Part shown: positions 52,536 to 60,515 of the stretch, piece after piece
Layout of the letters: every line of letters begins with the position of its first letter
Numbering within the stretch: the stretch's first letter is position 1
NCBI RefSeq assembly: GCF_045066735.1
Contig: NZ_JBISHH010000007.1
Coordinates: 1 to 64,000, forward strand
From: Algibacter sp045066735
Lineage (GTDB): Bacteria; Bacteroidota; Bacteroidia; Flavobacteriales; Flavobacteriaceae
DNA length: 64,000 nucleotides
Direction: 5' to 3'
Translations under genes and position numbers: made by a program
The notes under the pieces: model-generated
Seen by the model: only the letters and a program-made list of their open reading frames with translations
What the model was told of the DNA's origin: nothing
Databases searched by the model: none

Positions 52536-53951
52536 TTAGTTATTAATCATTACTTTATTAATTGCGTGTATTACTCCGTTTTCAGCTTGTACATCTACAG
52601 CTACAATTCCTATATCGGTAGCTCCCGATCCGTCAGTTATGTTAGCGATATTGTTTCCTGTGCCCGGAAGTGAAATAGTAATATCGTCTCCTTCAATGGT
52701 TGCTGCTGTTGTATCGCCAGGGTTGGTTAGCATACTAGAAGTTATGTTAGCTTCTTTTATAACGTGATGTAACAATATCTGTGTTAAGGCAGCTTCTTCA
52801 GGTACAGCGGTTAAGGCTGCAAAGGCATCGTTTGTAGGAGCGAAAACAGTAAAGTTTGGATCCAACATATCAGAGTTACCTGTTTCAGTTCTAGATAATA
52901 TAGTTGCAAAATCTGTTGCAGGTGTTAATGTTGTTAAAGCATCTACTAAGGTTGAAAAGTTTGGGTCTGCAACGGCAAATGTAACTACTGTTGGAATATC
53001 AATAACCGTATCTATCGCATGAATTATACCGTTAGTACCAACGATATCTGCTTTTGTTACAGTAGAGATTCCATTAAACATAACGCCATTTGTTGTATTG
53101 AAATATAAACTAAGAGCATTACTACTTGGTCCAGTGGCTCCTGTATTGGTGTATCCTGCACCTAAATCTAACAGAGCTGTAGAGGTTATTGTTGAACCTA
53201 TTATTACATGATTAAGTAGTATTTGAGAAAGAGCGCCGGTATCAACATCTCCTAAGGCAGCACCGTCTAAAAAAGTACTAAAAGCCGCATCGCTAGGTGC
53301 TAATACTGTAAATGGACCATCTCCACTTAGAACGCTAACCAGATCTCCGTCTGCCGCTCCTAGTGCTGCTACCAGATTTGAAAAATCAGAATTTGATATT
53401 GCTAAATCTACAACACTTGGTAATCCTAAAACAGCATCTATTATGTGTACTGTTCCATTAGAAGCATTAACGTCCGCTGTTGTAACTGTTGCAATGTTAT
53501 TGAAAGTAACTCCATTTGTAGCGTCAAAATAAATACTAATATTTTCGTCTCCAGCTCCAGTTGCGCTTCCTGAAGTATAGCCAGATCCCATAGATATTAA
53601 ATCACTAGCTGATACATCTGCCATAATTACATGGTTTAATAAAACTTGTGATAGAACGTCTGTTGGTAGCTCTTCTAATGAATTGAATCCGTTATCGGAT
53701 AAAAAAGTAGCAAAAGCATCGTTGGTAGGAGCTAAAACTGTAAATGGACCATTACCGGCTAGTACAGTGGCTAAGTCGCCGTCTGCTCGCAGTAATGCTG
53801 CTACTAAAGAGCTTAAACTCGGAGTTTGTTGTGCTAGTTCCACAATGTTTGGTGTTGGTTCTGGTGTTTTAGTGCCATCGTCATCATTGCTACATGATGT
53901 GGTTATTAATGATAGACTAAAAAGTGCGATAATAAAATGTTTCGTTTTCAT
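52536..53951 (-). CDS. Surface lipoprotein with three fasciclin (FAS1) domains
   Basis: A 471-residue protein with a lipoprotein signal peptide (lipobox ITTSC, Cys20), a short acidic DDDG linker, and three tandem FAS1 domains (about 35-180, 185-325, 330-471). Each has the FAS1 H1 motif FTVLAPTNDAFA or FTVFAPTNDAFA and an H2 motif GTVHIIDAVL, GIIHAIDTVI or GVIHAINKVM. FAS1 domains mediate adhesion or bind ligands. It is divergent from a B12-binding MerR regulator, and operator-like repeats cover its predicted promoter. Confidence 0.92.
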   Translation of the reverse strand: MKTKHFIIALFSLSLITTSCSNDDDGTKTPEPTPNIVELAQQTPSLSSLVAALLRADGDLATVLAGNGPFTVLAPTNDAFATFLSDNGFNSLEELPTDVLSQVLLNHVIMADVSASDLISMGSGYTSGSATGAGDENISIYFDATNGVTFNNIATVTTADVNASNGTVHIIDAVLGLPSVVDLAISNSDFSNLVAALGAADGDLVSVLSGDGPFTVLAPSDAAFSTFLDGAALGDVDTGALSQILLNHVIIGSTITSTALLDLGAGYTNTGATGPSSNALSLYFNTTNGVMFNGISTVTKADIVGTNGIIHAIDTVIDIPTVVTFAVADPNFSTLVDALTTLTPATDFATILSRTETGNSDMLDPNFTVFAPTNDAFAALTAVPEEAALTQILLHHVIKEANITSSMLTNPGDTTAATIEGDDITISLPGTGNNIANITDGSGATDIGIVAVDVQAENGVIHAINKVMINN

Positions 53952-53953
53952 AC

Positions 53954-53983
53954 TGTCTAATTTATTTTGTTAATTGTTAGACA
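53954..53983. promoter_or_regulatory. Inverted repeat 1, operator candidate (TGTCTAA-N16-TTAGACA)
   Basis: Perfect half-sites TGTCTAA (53954-53960) and TTAGACA (53977-53983) with a 16-bp spacer. It covers the predicted transcription start of the FAS1 gene and touches its -7 box. Confidence 0.65.
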
Positions 53984-54012
53984 AATATATATAAAATTTT
54001 ATTTATGTCCAA
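53982..54012 (-). promoter_or_regulatory. Promoter of the FAS1 lipoprotein gene
   Basis: Minus-strand TTG (54010-54012), 20-bp spacer, TATATTTG (53982-53989), 30 bp before the start codon. Repeat 1 overlaps the -7 side and repeat 2 overlaps the -33 side. Confidence 0.6.
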
Positions 54013-54035
54013 CATTTAAAAATTAAACATAGACA
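54006..54035. promoter_or_regulatory. Inverted repeat 2, operator candidate (TGTCCAA-N16-ATAGACA)
   Basis: The same half-site with one mismatch in each arm and the same 16-bp spacer. Its centre is 52 bp from that of repeat 1. Confidence 0.55.
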
Positions 54036-54054
54036 AAATTGTTTTCAAAAATGA

Positions 54055-54083
54055 TTTGGATTATTTTTTTTTGTTTAAGTTTG
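54055..54083 (+). promoter_or_regulatory. Candidate promoter of the MerR gene
   Basis: TTTG (54055-54058), a 17-bp spacer (a little short) and TAAGTTTG (54076-54083), 18 bp before the ATG at 54102. Confidence 0.5.
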
Positions 54084-54102
54084 TTTAGTAAACAATTAGA
54101 CA
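54072..54102. promoter_or_regulatory. Inverted repeat 3, operator candidate (TGTTTAA-N17-TTAGACA)
   Basis: A perfect right half-site TTAGACA ends on the A of the MerR start codon; the left half-site has one mismatch. It overlaps the -7 box of the MerR gene and the likely transcription start, which fits autorepression. Confidence 0.5.
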
Positions 54103-54980
54103 TGAGTAAGTATACAATGGCACAGATTGTGGCTTTAACAGGAATTAAAGCGCATACTTTACGCAAGTGGGAAACACGATATAATTTTTTGGATCCTGAG
54201 CGTACGGACACTAATATCAGGTATTATTCAGGTGAACAATTAAAGAAATTATTGAATATTGCCGTTCTAACTAGAAATGGATATCGTATTTCTAAAATCG
54301 ATAAAATGACAGATGATGAAATTCATGAAACCATTTCTGATGGTATTACAGAAGGACATTATGAAGGTGAAATTAGTGCACTAATTGTTAGTATGCTTAA
54401 TATGGATGAGGTTGGTTTTAATGATGTTTTAAGAACGCAAATAGTAAAAAAAGGCTTATTAGCAACGGTAACAGAACTTATTTACCCTTTTCTTAATCAG
54501 GTAGGAGTGTTATGGGGAATTAATAAAGTTATGCCTGCTCAAGAACATTTTATTTCCAATTTAATTAAAAGGAAAATGTATGCTTCTATTGATTTGTTGG
54601 CCTATCCTCAAAAAAATGCACCAAGTATATTGATGTTTTTAACGGAAGACGAATATCATGAAATAGCGCTCTTACTGGCGTATTACATAGCACGAGAGAT
54701 GGGGTGGTGCGTTTATTATTTAGGGCAAGATGTGCCGACAGAAAATATTAAACAAGTTATACAAGAAGTAAATCCAGATTTGATGCTTTCTATGTTTGTA
54801 ACACCTACTGAGCATCCAGCGAAAGTTAAAGTTGAAGCGATACTCGAGCAAGGAAATGTGCCTTTACTTATTTCTGGTAACCCCATAAATTTAGAAGGTA
54901 TCATGGATGATGAAAGAATTATATATTTATCTCATCCTGATGATTTAATTAAAAATTTAAGGACAATAAAACCGGCTTAG
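54102..54980 (+). CDS. MerR-family regulator with cobalamin-binding domain (CarH/LitR-like)
   Basis: A 292-residue protein. The MerR helix-turn-helix (residues about 1-70; YTMAQIVALTGIKAHTLRKWE, NIRYYSGEQLKKL) is followed by a helical bundle with LWGINKVMPAQEHFIS, which is the W-x9-EH cobalamin-capping motif of CarH. The Rossmann-like B12 domain has EYHEIALLLAYYIARE (His the likely lower axial ligand; the usual Gly after HEI is Ala) and YYLGQDVPTENI. CarH/LitR proteins bind adenosylcobalamin, tetramerise on DNA in the dark and release it in light. I start at the ATG at 54102, since the upstream 21 residues are not MerR-like and lie over the promoter. Confidence 0.87.
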   Translation: MSKYTMAQIVALTGIKAHTLRKWETRYNFLDPERTDTNIRYYSGEQLKKLLNIAVLTRNGYRISKIDKMTDDEIHETISDGITEGHYEGEISALIVSMLNMDEVGFNDVLRTQIVKKGLLATVTELIYPFLNQVGVLWGINKVMPAQEHFISNLIKRKMYASIDLLAYPQKNAPSILMFLTEDEYHEIALLLAYYIAREMGWCVYYLGQDVPTENIKQVIQEVNPDLMLSMFVTPTEHPAKVKVEAILEQGNVPLLISGNPINLEGIMDDERIIYLSHPDDLIKNLRTIKPA

Positions 54981-55068
54981 TTTACTATAAGTTTAATAGA
55001 AATCAATTTATTAGCTTTTCGATAAAAGATGTAAATCTTATTTTTATAATTACGTTATTTAAAACTAC

Positions 55069-56592
55069 TTAAGCGTAACACACATTTAATTCAAGCAGTT
55101 CATCGATGTAATCTCTGGTGTTTGAAAGTCGAGGTACTTTGTGTTGTCCGCCTAGTTTGTTATTTTGTTTAAGCCAATCGTGAAAAAGGTTTTTTCGAGC
55201 TATTGTAATTTTAGGTTTGTTTAATGTAATGCTGTTATACCGTTTCGCTTCATAATCAGAATTTAAAGCTTTCAGGGCATTGTCAAAAAGTTCATTAAAA
55301 TAATCTATGTCTTTTGGAGGGGTTTTAAATTCAATAAGCCATTGGTGAGCACCTTTTTCTTTCCCAACCATAAAAATAGGGGCAGCTGTATAATCTACTA
55401 TTTCTGCTTCAGTTTTGGAGCAAACGTTTTTTAGAGCTTCTTCAGCATTTTCAATAATAAGTTCTTCACCAAAAACATTAATATGGTGTTTTGTACGTCC
55501 AGAAACTTTTATTCTATAGGGGCTTAACGAGGTGAACCTAATGGTGTCTCCAATTTTGTAACGCCATAATCCAGCGTTAGTGGTTATTATAACGGCGTAA
55601 TTTGTGTGCAATTGAACATCACTTAAAGGGATAGCTTGTTCTTCAGATGTTGCATAAATATTCATAGGTATAAACTCATAGAAAATACCATAGTCTAGCA
55701 TTAGTAATAATTCATTTGAGTCATTTTGGTCCTGAATGGCGAAAAAACCTTCCGAAGCATTATAAATTTCATAGTACTTAAAATCTTTTTGCGGTAGTAT
55801 TTTTTGGTATTGATCTTTATAAGGCGTAAAACTAACACCACCATGAAAGTATACTTCTAGGTTTGGCCAAACTTCGTGTAAGCTTTGTTTTCCTGTGGTT
55901 TCAAGAACGTTGTTTAAAAGTACAAGCATCCAAGAAGGTACGCCGGCTAGACTGGTAACGTTTTCATTTATAGTTTCGTTTACTATGGCTTGCATTTTGT
56001 GTTCCCAATCACTCATTAAGGACACTTTGTTGCTTGGGGTGCTGCTGTATTCTGCCCAAAAGGGCATATTATCAATTAAAATAGCCGATAGATCACCAAA
56101 TACAGTGCCTTTTTGTCTAGAGAGTTCTTTACTTCCGCCTAAGCGTAAACTCTTTCCTGTAAATAATTGCGAATCTTCGTTGTTGTTTAAGTACATGCAT
56201 AGTAAATCTTTACTTGCTGCATAGTGGCAGTTCTCCAGAGATTCTTGGCTTACCGGGATAAATTTACTTTTAGCACGGGTCGTGCCACTAGATTTTGCAA
56301 ACCATTTTATGGGTGTAGGCCAAAACAAGTTGTTTTCACCATTGCGAGAGCGATCTATAATATCTTGCCAGCCGTCATAATTTTTTATGGGGACACGCTC
56401 TGCAAATGTTTTGTAATTTTTTATAGACTTGAAATCGTATTGTTTACCTAATTCAGTGTCTTTAGCCATATGTATAAGGCTTTGTAGCAATTCATTTTGA
56501 ACTTCATTTGGGTATTTTAGGAACAATTCTATTTGATGAAATCGTTTTTTTAAAAACCAAGAAGCAATTGAATTTACTATAGGGATTGGCAT
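55069..56592 (-). CDS. GH3-family acyl-adenylating enzyme-like protein
   Basis: A 507-residue protein of the GH3 (auxin-responsive promoter) family. It has the P-loop-like FAKSSGTTRAKSKFIPVS (SSGTT), PSWMLVLLNNVLE, YEIYNASEGFFAIQD (ATP-binding YxxSEGxF) and IGDTIRFTSLSPYRIKVSGRTKHHINVFGEE split across the hinge. Plant GH3 enzymes adenylate acids and conjugate them to amino acids. Bacterial members are of unknown substrate and often membrane-linked in Bacteroidota. The DUF2797 gene is divergent, 43 bp away. Confidence 0.88.
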   Translation of the reverse strand: MPIPIVNSIASWFLKKRFHQIELFLKYPNEVQNELLQSLIHMAKDTELGKQYDFKSIKNYKTFAERVPIKNYDGWQDIIDRSRNGENNLFWPTPIKWFAKSSGTTRAKSKFIPVSQESLENCHYAASKDLLCMYLNNNEDSQLFTGKSLRLGGSKELSRQKGTVFGDLSAILIDNMPFWAEYSSTPSNKVSLMSDWEHKMQAIVNETINENVTSLAGVPSWMLVLLNNVLETTGKQSLHEVWPNLEVYFHGGVSFTPYKDQYQKILPQKDFKYYEIYNASEGFFAIQDQNDSNELLLMLDYGIFYEFIPMNIYATSEEQAIPLSDVQLHTNYAVIITTNAGLWRYKIGDTIRFTSLSPYRIKVSGRTKHHINVFGEELIIENAEEALKNVCSKTEAEIVDYTAAPIFMVGKEKGAHQWLIEFKTPPKDIDYFNELFDNALKALNSDYEAKRYNSITLNKPKITIARKNLFHDWLKQNNKLGGQHKVPRLSNTRDYIDELLELNVCYA

Positions 56593-56635
56593 AATTATTT
56601 TTATCTTTAATTTTTTAAAAATAAGACTTTTTTTT

Positions 56636-57427
56636 ATGACTTACCAAGGTGTTTTAACAAAAATGGAAACCGAATTTTCTAACCCAATTCAGTATTACTT
56701 GGTTTTTGATTCGGATTTTATAAGTATGAATCAGTTAATAGGGAAAGAGATTTCTATTGAATTTGTAAAATATCAATGTTTAAATTGCGGATTAGATAAA
56801 CCAATTTACAGGCAAGGGTATGATAAGCAATGCTTTTTTGAAACGGCGCAGGCGGGAGATTGGATTATGCGCCCCGAATTAAGTACAGCACATTTAGGTA
56901 AAGAGGATCGTGATCTAGAGTATGAAAAACGTGTGCAATTACAACCGCACATTGTGTATTTGGCGAACTCTAGTAATGTAAAGGTTGGGGTCACTAGAAA
57001 AACACAAGTTCCAACGCGTTGGATAGATCAGGGAGCACACGAAGCTCTAGAAATTGTAGAGGTGCCTAATAGGTATTTAGCGGGCGTTACAGAGGTCGCT
57101 TTGAAGTCTTATGTAGCAGATAAGACTAACTGGCGTAAAATGCTTAAAAATGATAATGAAGATGAAAATTTAGTGGAATGGCGAGATCGTTTAAAGCAAC
57201 ATATACCAGATGAAGCTGCAGAGTATTTTATTGAGAATAATTCGGAAACACATTTGGAGTTTCCGGTTAATAAATACCCGCTTAAGCCAAAGAGTCTAAA
57301 TATTAAAAAGGCATTAAAATACACAGGGAAAGTCGTTGGGATAAAAGGACAATATCTCATTTTTGAAGATGAGACGGTATTCAATATTCGGTCTAACGAA
57401 GGGCTTGTGGTAAAAATATCAGTATAA
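56636..57427 (+). CDS. DUF2797 protein
   Basis: A 263-residue protein. The N-terminal part has a cysteine set that could bind zinc (VKYQCLNCGLDKPIY, YDKQCF), followed by CxxA-like AGDWIMRPELSTAH, and a GIY-YIG-like strand KVGVTRKTQVPTRWIDQGA. The C-terminus ends in an OB-like region (YTGKVVGIKGQYLIFED). DUF2797 has no established function. I am confident of the family by motif memory, not of any activity. Confidence 0.78.
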   Translation: MTYQGVLTKMETEFSNPIQYYLVFDSDFISMNQLIGKEISIEFVKYQCLNCGLDKPIYRQGYDKQCFFETAQAGDWIMRPELSTAHLGKEDRDLEYEKRVQLQPHIVYLANSSNVKVGVTRKTQVPTRWIDQGAHEALEIVEVPNRYLAGVTEVALKSYVADKTNWRKMLKNDNEDENLVEWRDRLKQHIPDEAAEYFIENNSETHLEFPVNKYPLKPKSLNIKKALKYTGKVVGIKGQYLIFEDETVFNIRSNEGLVVKISV

Positions 57428-57433
57428 TAAATT

Positions 57434-57471
57434 AAAAAATCCCATTACGATAGAATCGAATGGGATTTTTT
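57434..57471. terminator. Bidirectional terminator between DUF2797 gene and rpsU
   Basis: Stem AAAAAATCCCATT / AATGGGATTTTTT with A-run and T-run between convergent genes. Confidence 0.88.
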
Positions 57472-57493
57472 ATAAGCTTAAAACAAGTAAAGG

Positions 57494-57688
57494 CTATACT
57501 TCTTCTTGGTCTCTTAAGTTTTGAATGTAAGCTGCTTTTTTTACTTGACGACGTCTTTTTACAGATGGTTTAGTGAAAAACTGCCCTTCACGTAAATTTT
57601 GCATTACTTTGATGTTACGGTGTTTTCTTTTGTAGCGTTTTAAGGCACGCTCTATATTTTCACCATCTTTTACAATAATCTTTAACAT
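57494..57688 (-). CDS. rpsU: 30S ribosomal protein S21
   Basis: A 64-residue basic protein with MLKIIVKDGENIERALKRYK, KRKHRNIKVMQNLREGQFF and KPSVKRRRQVKKAAY, the full S21 pattern of Bacteroidota. S21 takes part in mRNA selection at initiation; in some Bacteroidota the small subunit hides the anti-Shine-Dalgarno region with S21's help, which agrees with the weak ribosome-binding sites seen throughout this window. It starts 37 bp after rpoD and is probably cotranscribed. Confidence 0.95.
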   Translation of the reverse strand: MLKIIVKDGENIERALKRYKRKHRNIKVMQNLREGQFFTKPSVKRRRQVKKAAYIQNLRDQEEV

Positions 57689-57725
57689 AGATACTCTTTT
57701 AATTAATTGATTTTAAGTTTTAGGC

Positions 57726-58589
57726 TTATCCTAAATACGTTTTTAATACTTTACTTTTTGAGGTTTGTCGTAATCTACGAATACCTTTTTCTTTTATTTG
57801 TCTTACACGTTCCCGTGTTAAACCAAAAGAGTCACCAATTTCTTGGAGGCTCATAGGTTGTTTTTTACTAATACCATAATAATGACGAATAACCTCTGCT
57901 TCTTTGTCCGAAAGGGAATTTAAAGCACGGTTAACTTCTATATTCAAAGCGTCCTGCATTAAACCAGAATCTGGTCTAGGCGATTCGCTAGAATTCATTA
58001 CATCATACAAGTTTGATGTCTCACCTTCTTGAAAAGGAGCATCCATAGAAACATGGCGCCCAGAAATTTTCATAGACTGTTTAACATCGGTTAATGAAAG
58101 ATCTAATTTGCTCGCAATTTCTTGCGCACTTGGTGGTCTTTCATTCTCTTGTTCTAAAAATGAATAGGCTTTATTAATTTTATTAATCGAGCCAATTTTG
58201 TTCAAAGGTAATCTAACTATTCGAGATTGTTCAGCTAAAGCTTGAAGAATTGCTTGACGAATCCACCAAACGGCATAAGAAATAAATTTAAACCCTCTAG
58301 TTTCGTCAAAGCGTTTTGCCGCTTTCACTAGGCCAGCATTGCCCTCGTTGATTAAATCGGGTAGAGTTAGACCCTGATTTTGATATTGTTTTGAGACTGA
58401 AACTACGAACCTTAAATTAGCAGTTGTGAGCGTATCTAGAGCTTTTTGGTCGCCATTTTTAATTAATTGGGCTAGTTCGACCTCTTCTTCAGCTGTGATA
58501 AGGGGTATTCTACTAATGTCTTGAAGGTATTTGTCTAGGGATTTTGACTCGCGGTTGGTAACTTGTTTCGTAATTTTTAATTGCCTCAT
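57726..58589 (-). CDS. rpoD: RNA polymerase primary sigma factor (short RpoD/SigA)
   Basis: A 287-residue sigma-70. Region 1.2 is DKYLQDISRIPLITAEEEVELAQ, region 2 has NLRFVVSVSKQYQNQGLTLPDLINEGNAGL and the -10-recognition helix FKFISYAVWWIRQAILQALAE, region 3 NEREPP-like ENERPPSAQEIA, and region 4 EIGDSFGLTRERVRQIKEKGIRRL. It lacks region 1.1, as primary sigmas of Bacteroidota do. It should recognise TTTG/TAnnTTTG promoters such as that of tig. Downstream is rpsU. Confidence 0.95.
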   Translation of the reverse strand: MRQLKITKQVTNRESKSLDKYLQDISRIPLITAEEEVELAQLIKNGDQKALDTLTTANLRFVVSVSKQYQNQGLTLPDLINEGNAGLVKAAKRFDETRGFKFISYAVWWIRQAILQALAEQSRIVRLPLNKIGSINKINKAYSFLEQENERPPSAQEIASKLDLSLTDVKQSMKISGRHVSMDAPFQEGETSNLYDVMNSSESPRPDSGLMQDALNIEVNRALNSLSDKEAEVIRHYYGISKKQPMSLQEIGDSFGLTRERVRQIKEKGIRRLRQTSKSKVLKTYLG

Positions 58590-58902
58590 GTAGTGTTTTT
58601 AAAGTTATACTAAAGGATAATATAACTAATTCAACGAGAAAACCTAATTATTAAGGAGTTATCTTTAGTTATGACGAAAATTGTAACGTTTTCATTTATT
58701 TTAACTTCGGTACTGCTCAAAAAAATTAATAGCAGATTGGAAGTTGATTTTTTTATTAAAAGAAATCGTTACTCTAGAAACTGTTTTATAAATAGATGAA
58801 TTTTAAGTTGAGATTATAGATTTACATTGAGCTTTAATGATTATTTTTAATTATAATTAGTAGACCAAACGTTGTATCATATTTACATAATGATATAAAT
58901 AG
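58590..58902. other. Non-coding stretch upstream of rpoD
   Basis: These 313 bases between rpoD and the susD terminator hold no supportable gene. A short inverted repeat GTTATA-N11-TATAAC lies at about 58604-58626, near the rpoD start. The rpoD promoter should lie here, but no full consensus could be picked out. Confidence 0.55.
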
Positions 58903-58939
58903 AAAAATCCCCAAGAGCATGAAACTCTTGGAGATTTTT
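58903..58939 (-). terminator. Terminator of susC-susD
   Basis: Stem CCAAGAG / CTCTTGG extended by AAAAATC / GATTTTT, with a T-run on the minus strand, 46 bp after the susD stop. Confidence 0.8.
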
Positions 58940-58984
58940 AAATTAAACCATTATCTGTTATTTATAGCAATGTGGTATAAATAA

Positions 58985-60499
58985 TTAGTTGATAAATGGA
59001 TTGTTTTGTACTTCTAATAAAGGAATTTCCAAAGTAAGACGATCGTCATTATAGGGAATTACTTCGCCTGCTAAGTATAAATGGTTAGTTCCTCTTACAA
59101 CATTCGCTTTGTTTCTTTTAAGAGCGAATAAACTTTTTCCTTCAGCAAAAAACTCAATACGTGTTTGTAAATATATTTCATCTATTAATGCTTGTCCGGT
59201 TAAGGTGTCAACATAAGCATAGTCAGCTGCAGAGTCAAAACGTTCTGCTAAAATTTGCTTTAAACGAGTTTTAGCATCTTCTTCAGCTCCTATTTTTGCA
59301 TTCATTTCAGCAGATAACATGTATAATTCATCAATACGCATGTAAATATAATCATCTTCAATAACTCTTTGACCACCTCTAACTCTTCCAGCGTTGTAAA
59401 ACTTCTTGAAAGGGATTAATAGATCTGAATCTTGTAATTGGTTTACTTCATCGTCAATATCTGCTTGAGTAGCAAATTGAATTTTACGTTGATCTGTATC
59501 TTTAATTTGGTCGTATAATCCTTGATCAATTGCTTTTTTATCACCAGCCCATTGGTAGCTATATGTATAGATATCCATTTGGCCCCACCATGATATCAAA
59601 TCTAAGCCAGTATCTGTTGTAATATCTGCACCCCATAACCAACTTGGAGTTTCTACAGAGTTGAATCCTCCAATAGTTTCTGCCTTTGTTGTAATAGGAA
59701 GACCTGAATTTGCTATAACTTTTTCAGCTAAATCTCTAGCTAAAATATCTGTAGCGTTAGTATCCATAGATCCATAAACATAAGCTAATAATGTGTTTGC
59801 AACATCTTCATTAACTTCAAATAATTCAGCTCTGCTGTAACCTTCTAAAAGTGTTGCTGCTTGCTCTAAATCATCAATCATTTGTGCGTAAACCACTTGA
59901 GTTTCACTTTGTTCTAAAGCATCTCCATTTGTGTTTATGTATAATGGCAATACTTTAGAAGTCGGAGTGTATTCTGGAATATAAAGTTGAGTTAAGTAAA
60001 AGTACGCATATGCACGCATAGCTTTAGCTTGTCCCATTGTTGTTTTATTAGAGTCTGTAATAGTAGCATCGTTACCTCCTAATGCATCAATAATTTTGTT
60101 TGCAGATCCAATAATTCTGTAGTAATATCTCCAAGCTGAATAATTTGCTCTTGTAAACGTGTTATCTACAGTAACTAATAATGCCGCAAAATTGCTATAT
60201 CTGTTATAGTTATTTGCTGTTAGAGCTAAATCTCCTGAAAGGAAATCTGAATAAATGTCATTACCTTTTTGTCCAAAATCGGCATGGTCAGTTGTTCCTC
60301 CAGTTCCAGTTGTGTACATAGAATTAAAAAGACCACTAAGTGTACCAGCTAGTATGCCTGGGTATATTTCTCCAGTTTCACCAACATCCGAAATGGAAAC
60401 GTATTGTGTAGGAGTTTCTTCAAGAAAATCTTCTCCACAACTAAAGGTAAGCGTAGCAACCGCTACTACCAAAAGTGATTTTATATATTGTGTTTTCAT
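58985..60499 (-). CDS. SusD/RagB-family nutrient-binding outer-membrane lipoprotein
   Basis: A 504-residue protein with a lipoprotein signal peptide (lipobox LTFSC, Cys21) followed by GEDFLEETPTQYVS, the usual SusD N-terminus. TPR-like helices include TMGQAKAMRAYAYFYLTQLY, and the closing RIEFFAEGKSLFALKRNK is typical. SusD caps the SusC channel and captures glycans or peptides at the surface. It starts 16 bp after susC. No carbohydrate-active enzyme gene is seen in the window to name a substrate. Confidence 0.93.
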   Translation of the reverse strand: MKTQYIKSLLVVAVATLTFSCGEDFLEETPTQYVSISDVGETGEIYPGILAGTLSGLFNSMYTTGTGGTTDHADFGQKGNDIYSDFLSGDLALTANNYNRYSNFAALLVTVDNTFTRANYSAWRYYYRIIGSANKIIDALGGNDATITDSNKTTMGQAKAMRAYAYFYLTQLYIPEYTPTSKVLPLYINTNGDALEQSETQVVYAQMIDDLEQAATLLEGYSRAELFEVNEDVANTLLAYVYGSMDTNATDILARDLAEKVIANSGLPITTKAETIGGFNSVETPSWLWGADITTDTGLDLISWWGQMDIYTYSYQWAGDKKAIDQGLYDQIKDTDQRKIQFATQADIDDEVNQLQDSDLLIPFKKFYNAGRVRGGQRVIEDDYIYMRIDELYMLSAEMNAKIGAEEDAKTRLKQILAERFDSAADYAYVDTLTGQALIDEIYLQTRIEFFAEGKSLFALKRNKANVVRGTNHLYLAGEVIPYNDDRLTLEIPLLEVQNNPFIN

Positions 60500-60515
60500 A
60501 TTATTTTTTTTAAAA

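Noticed and set aside
54039..54101. Upstream in-frame ATG at 54039 as the start of the MerR regulator
   Set aside because: The extra 21 residues are hydrophobic and not MerR-like, and they would place the coding region over the predicted promoter and operator.
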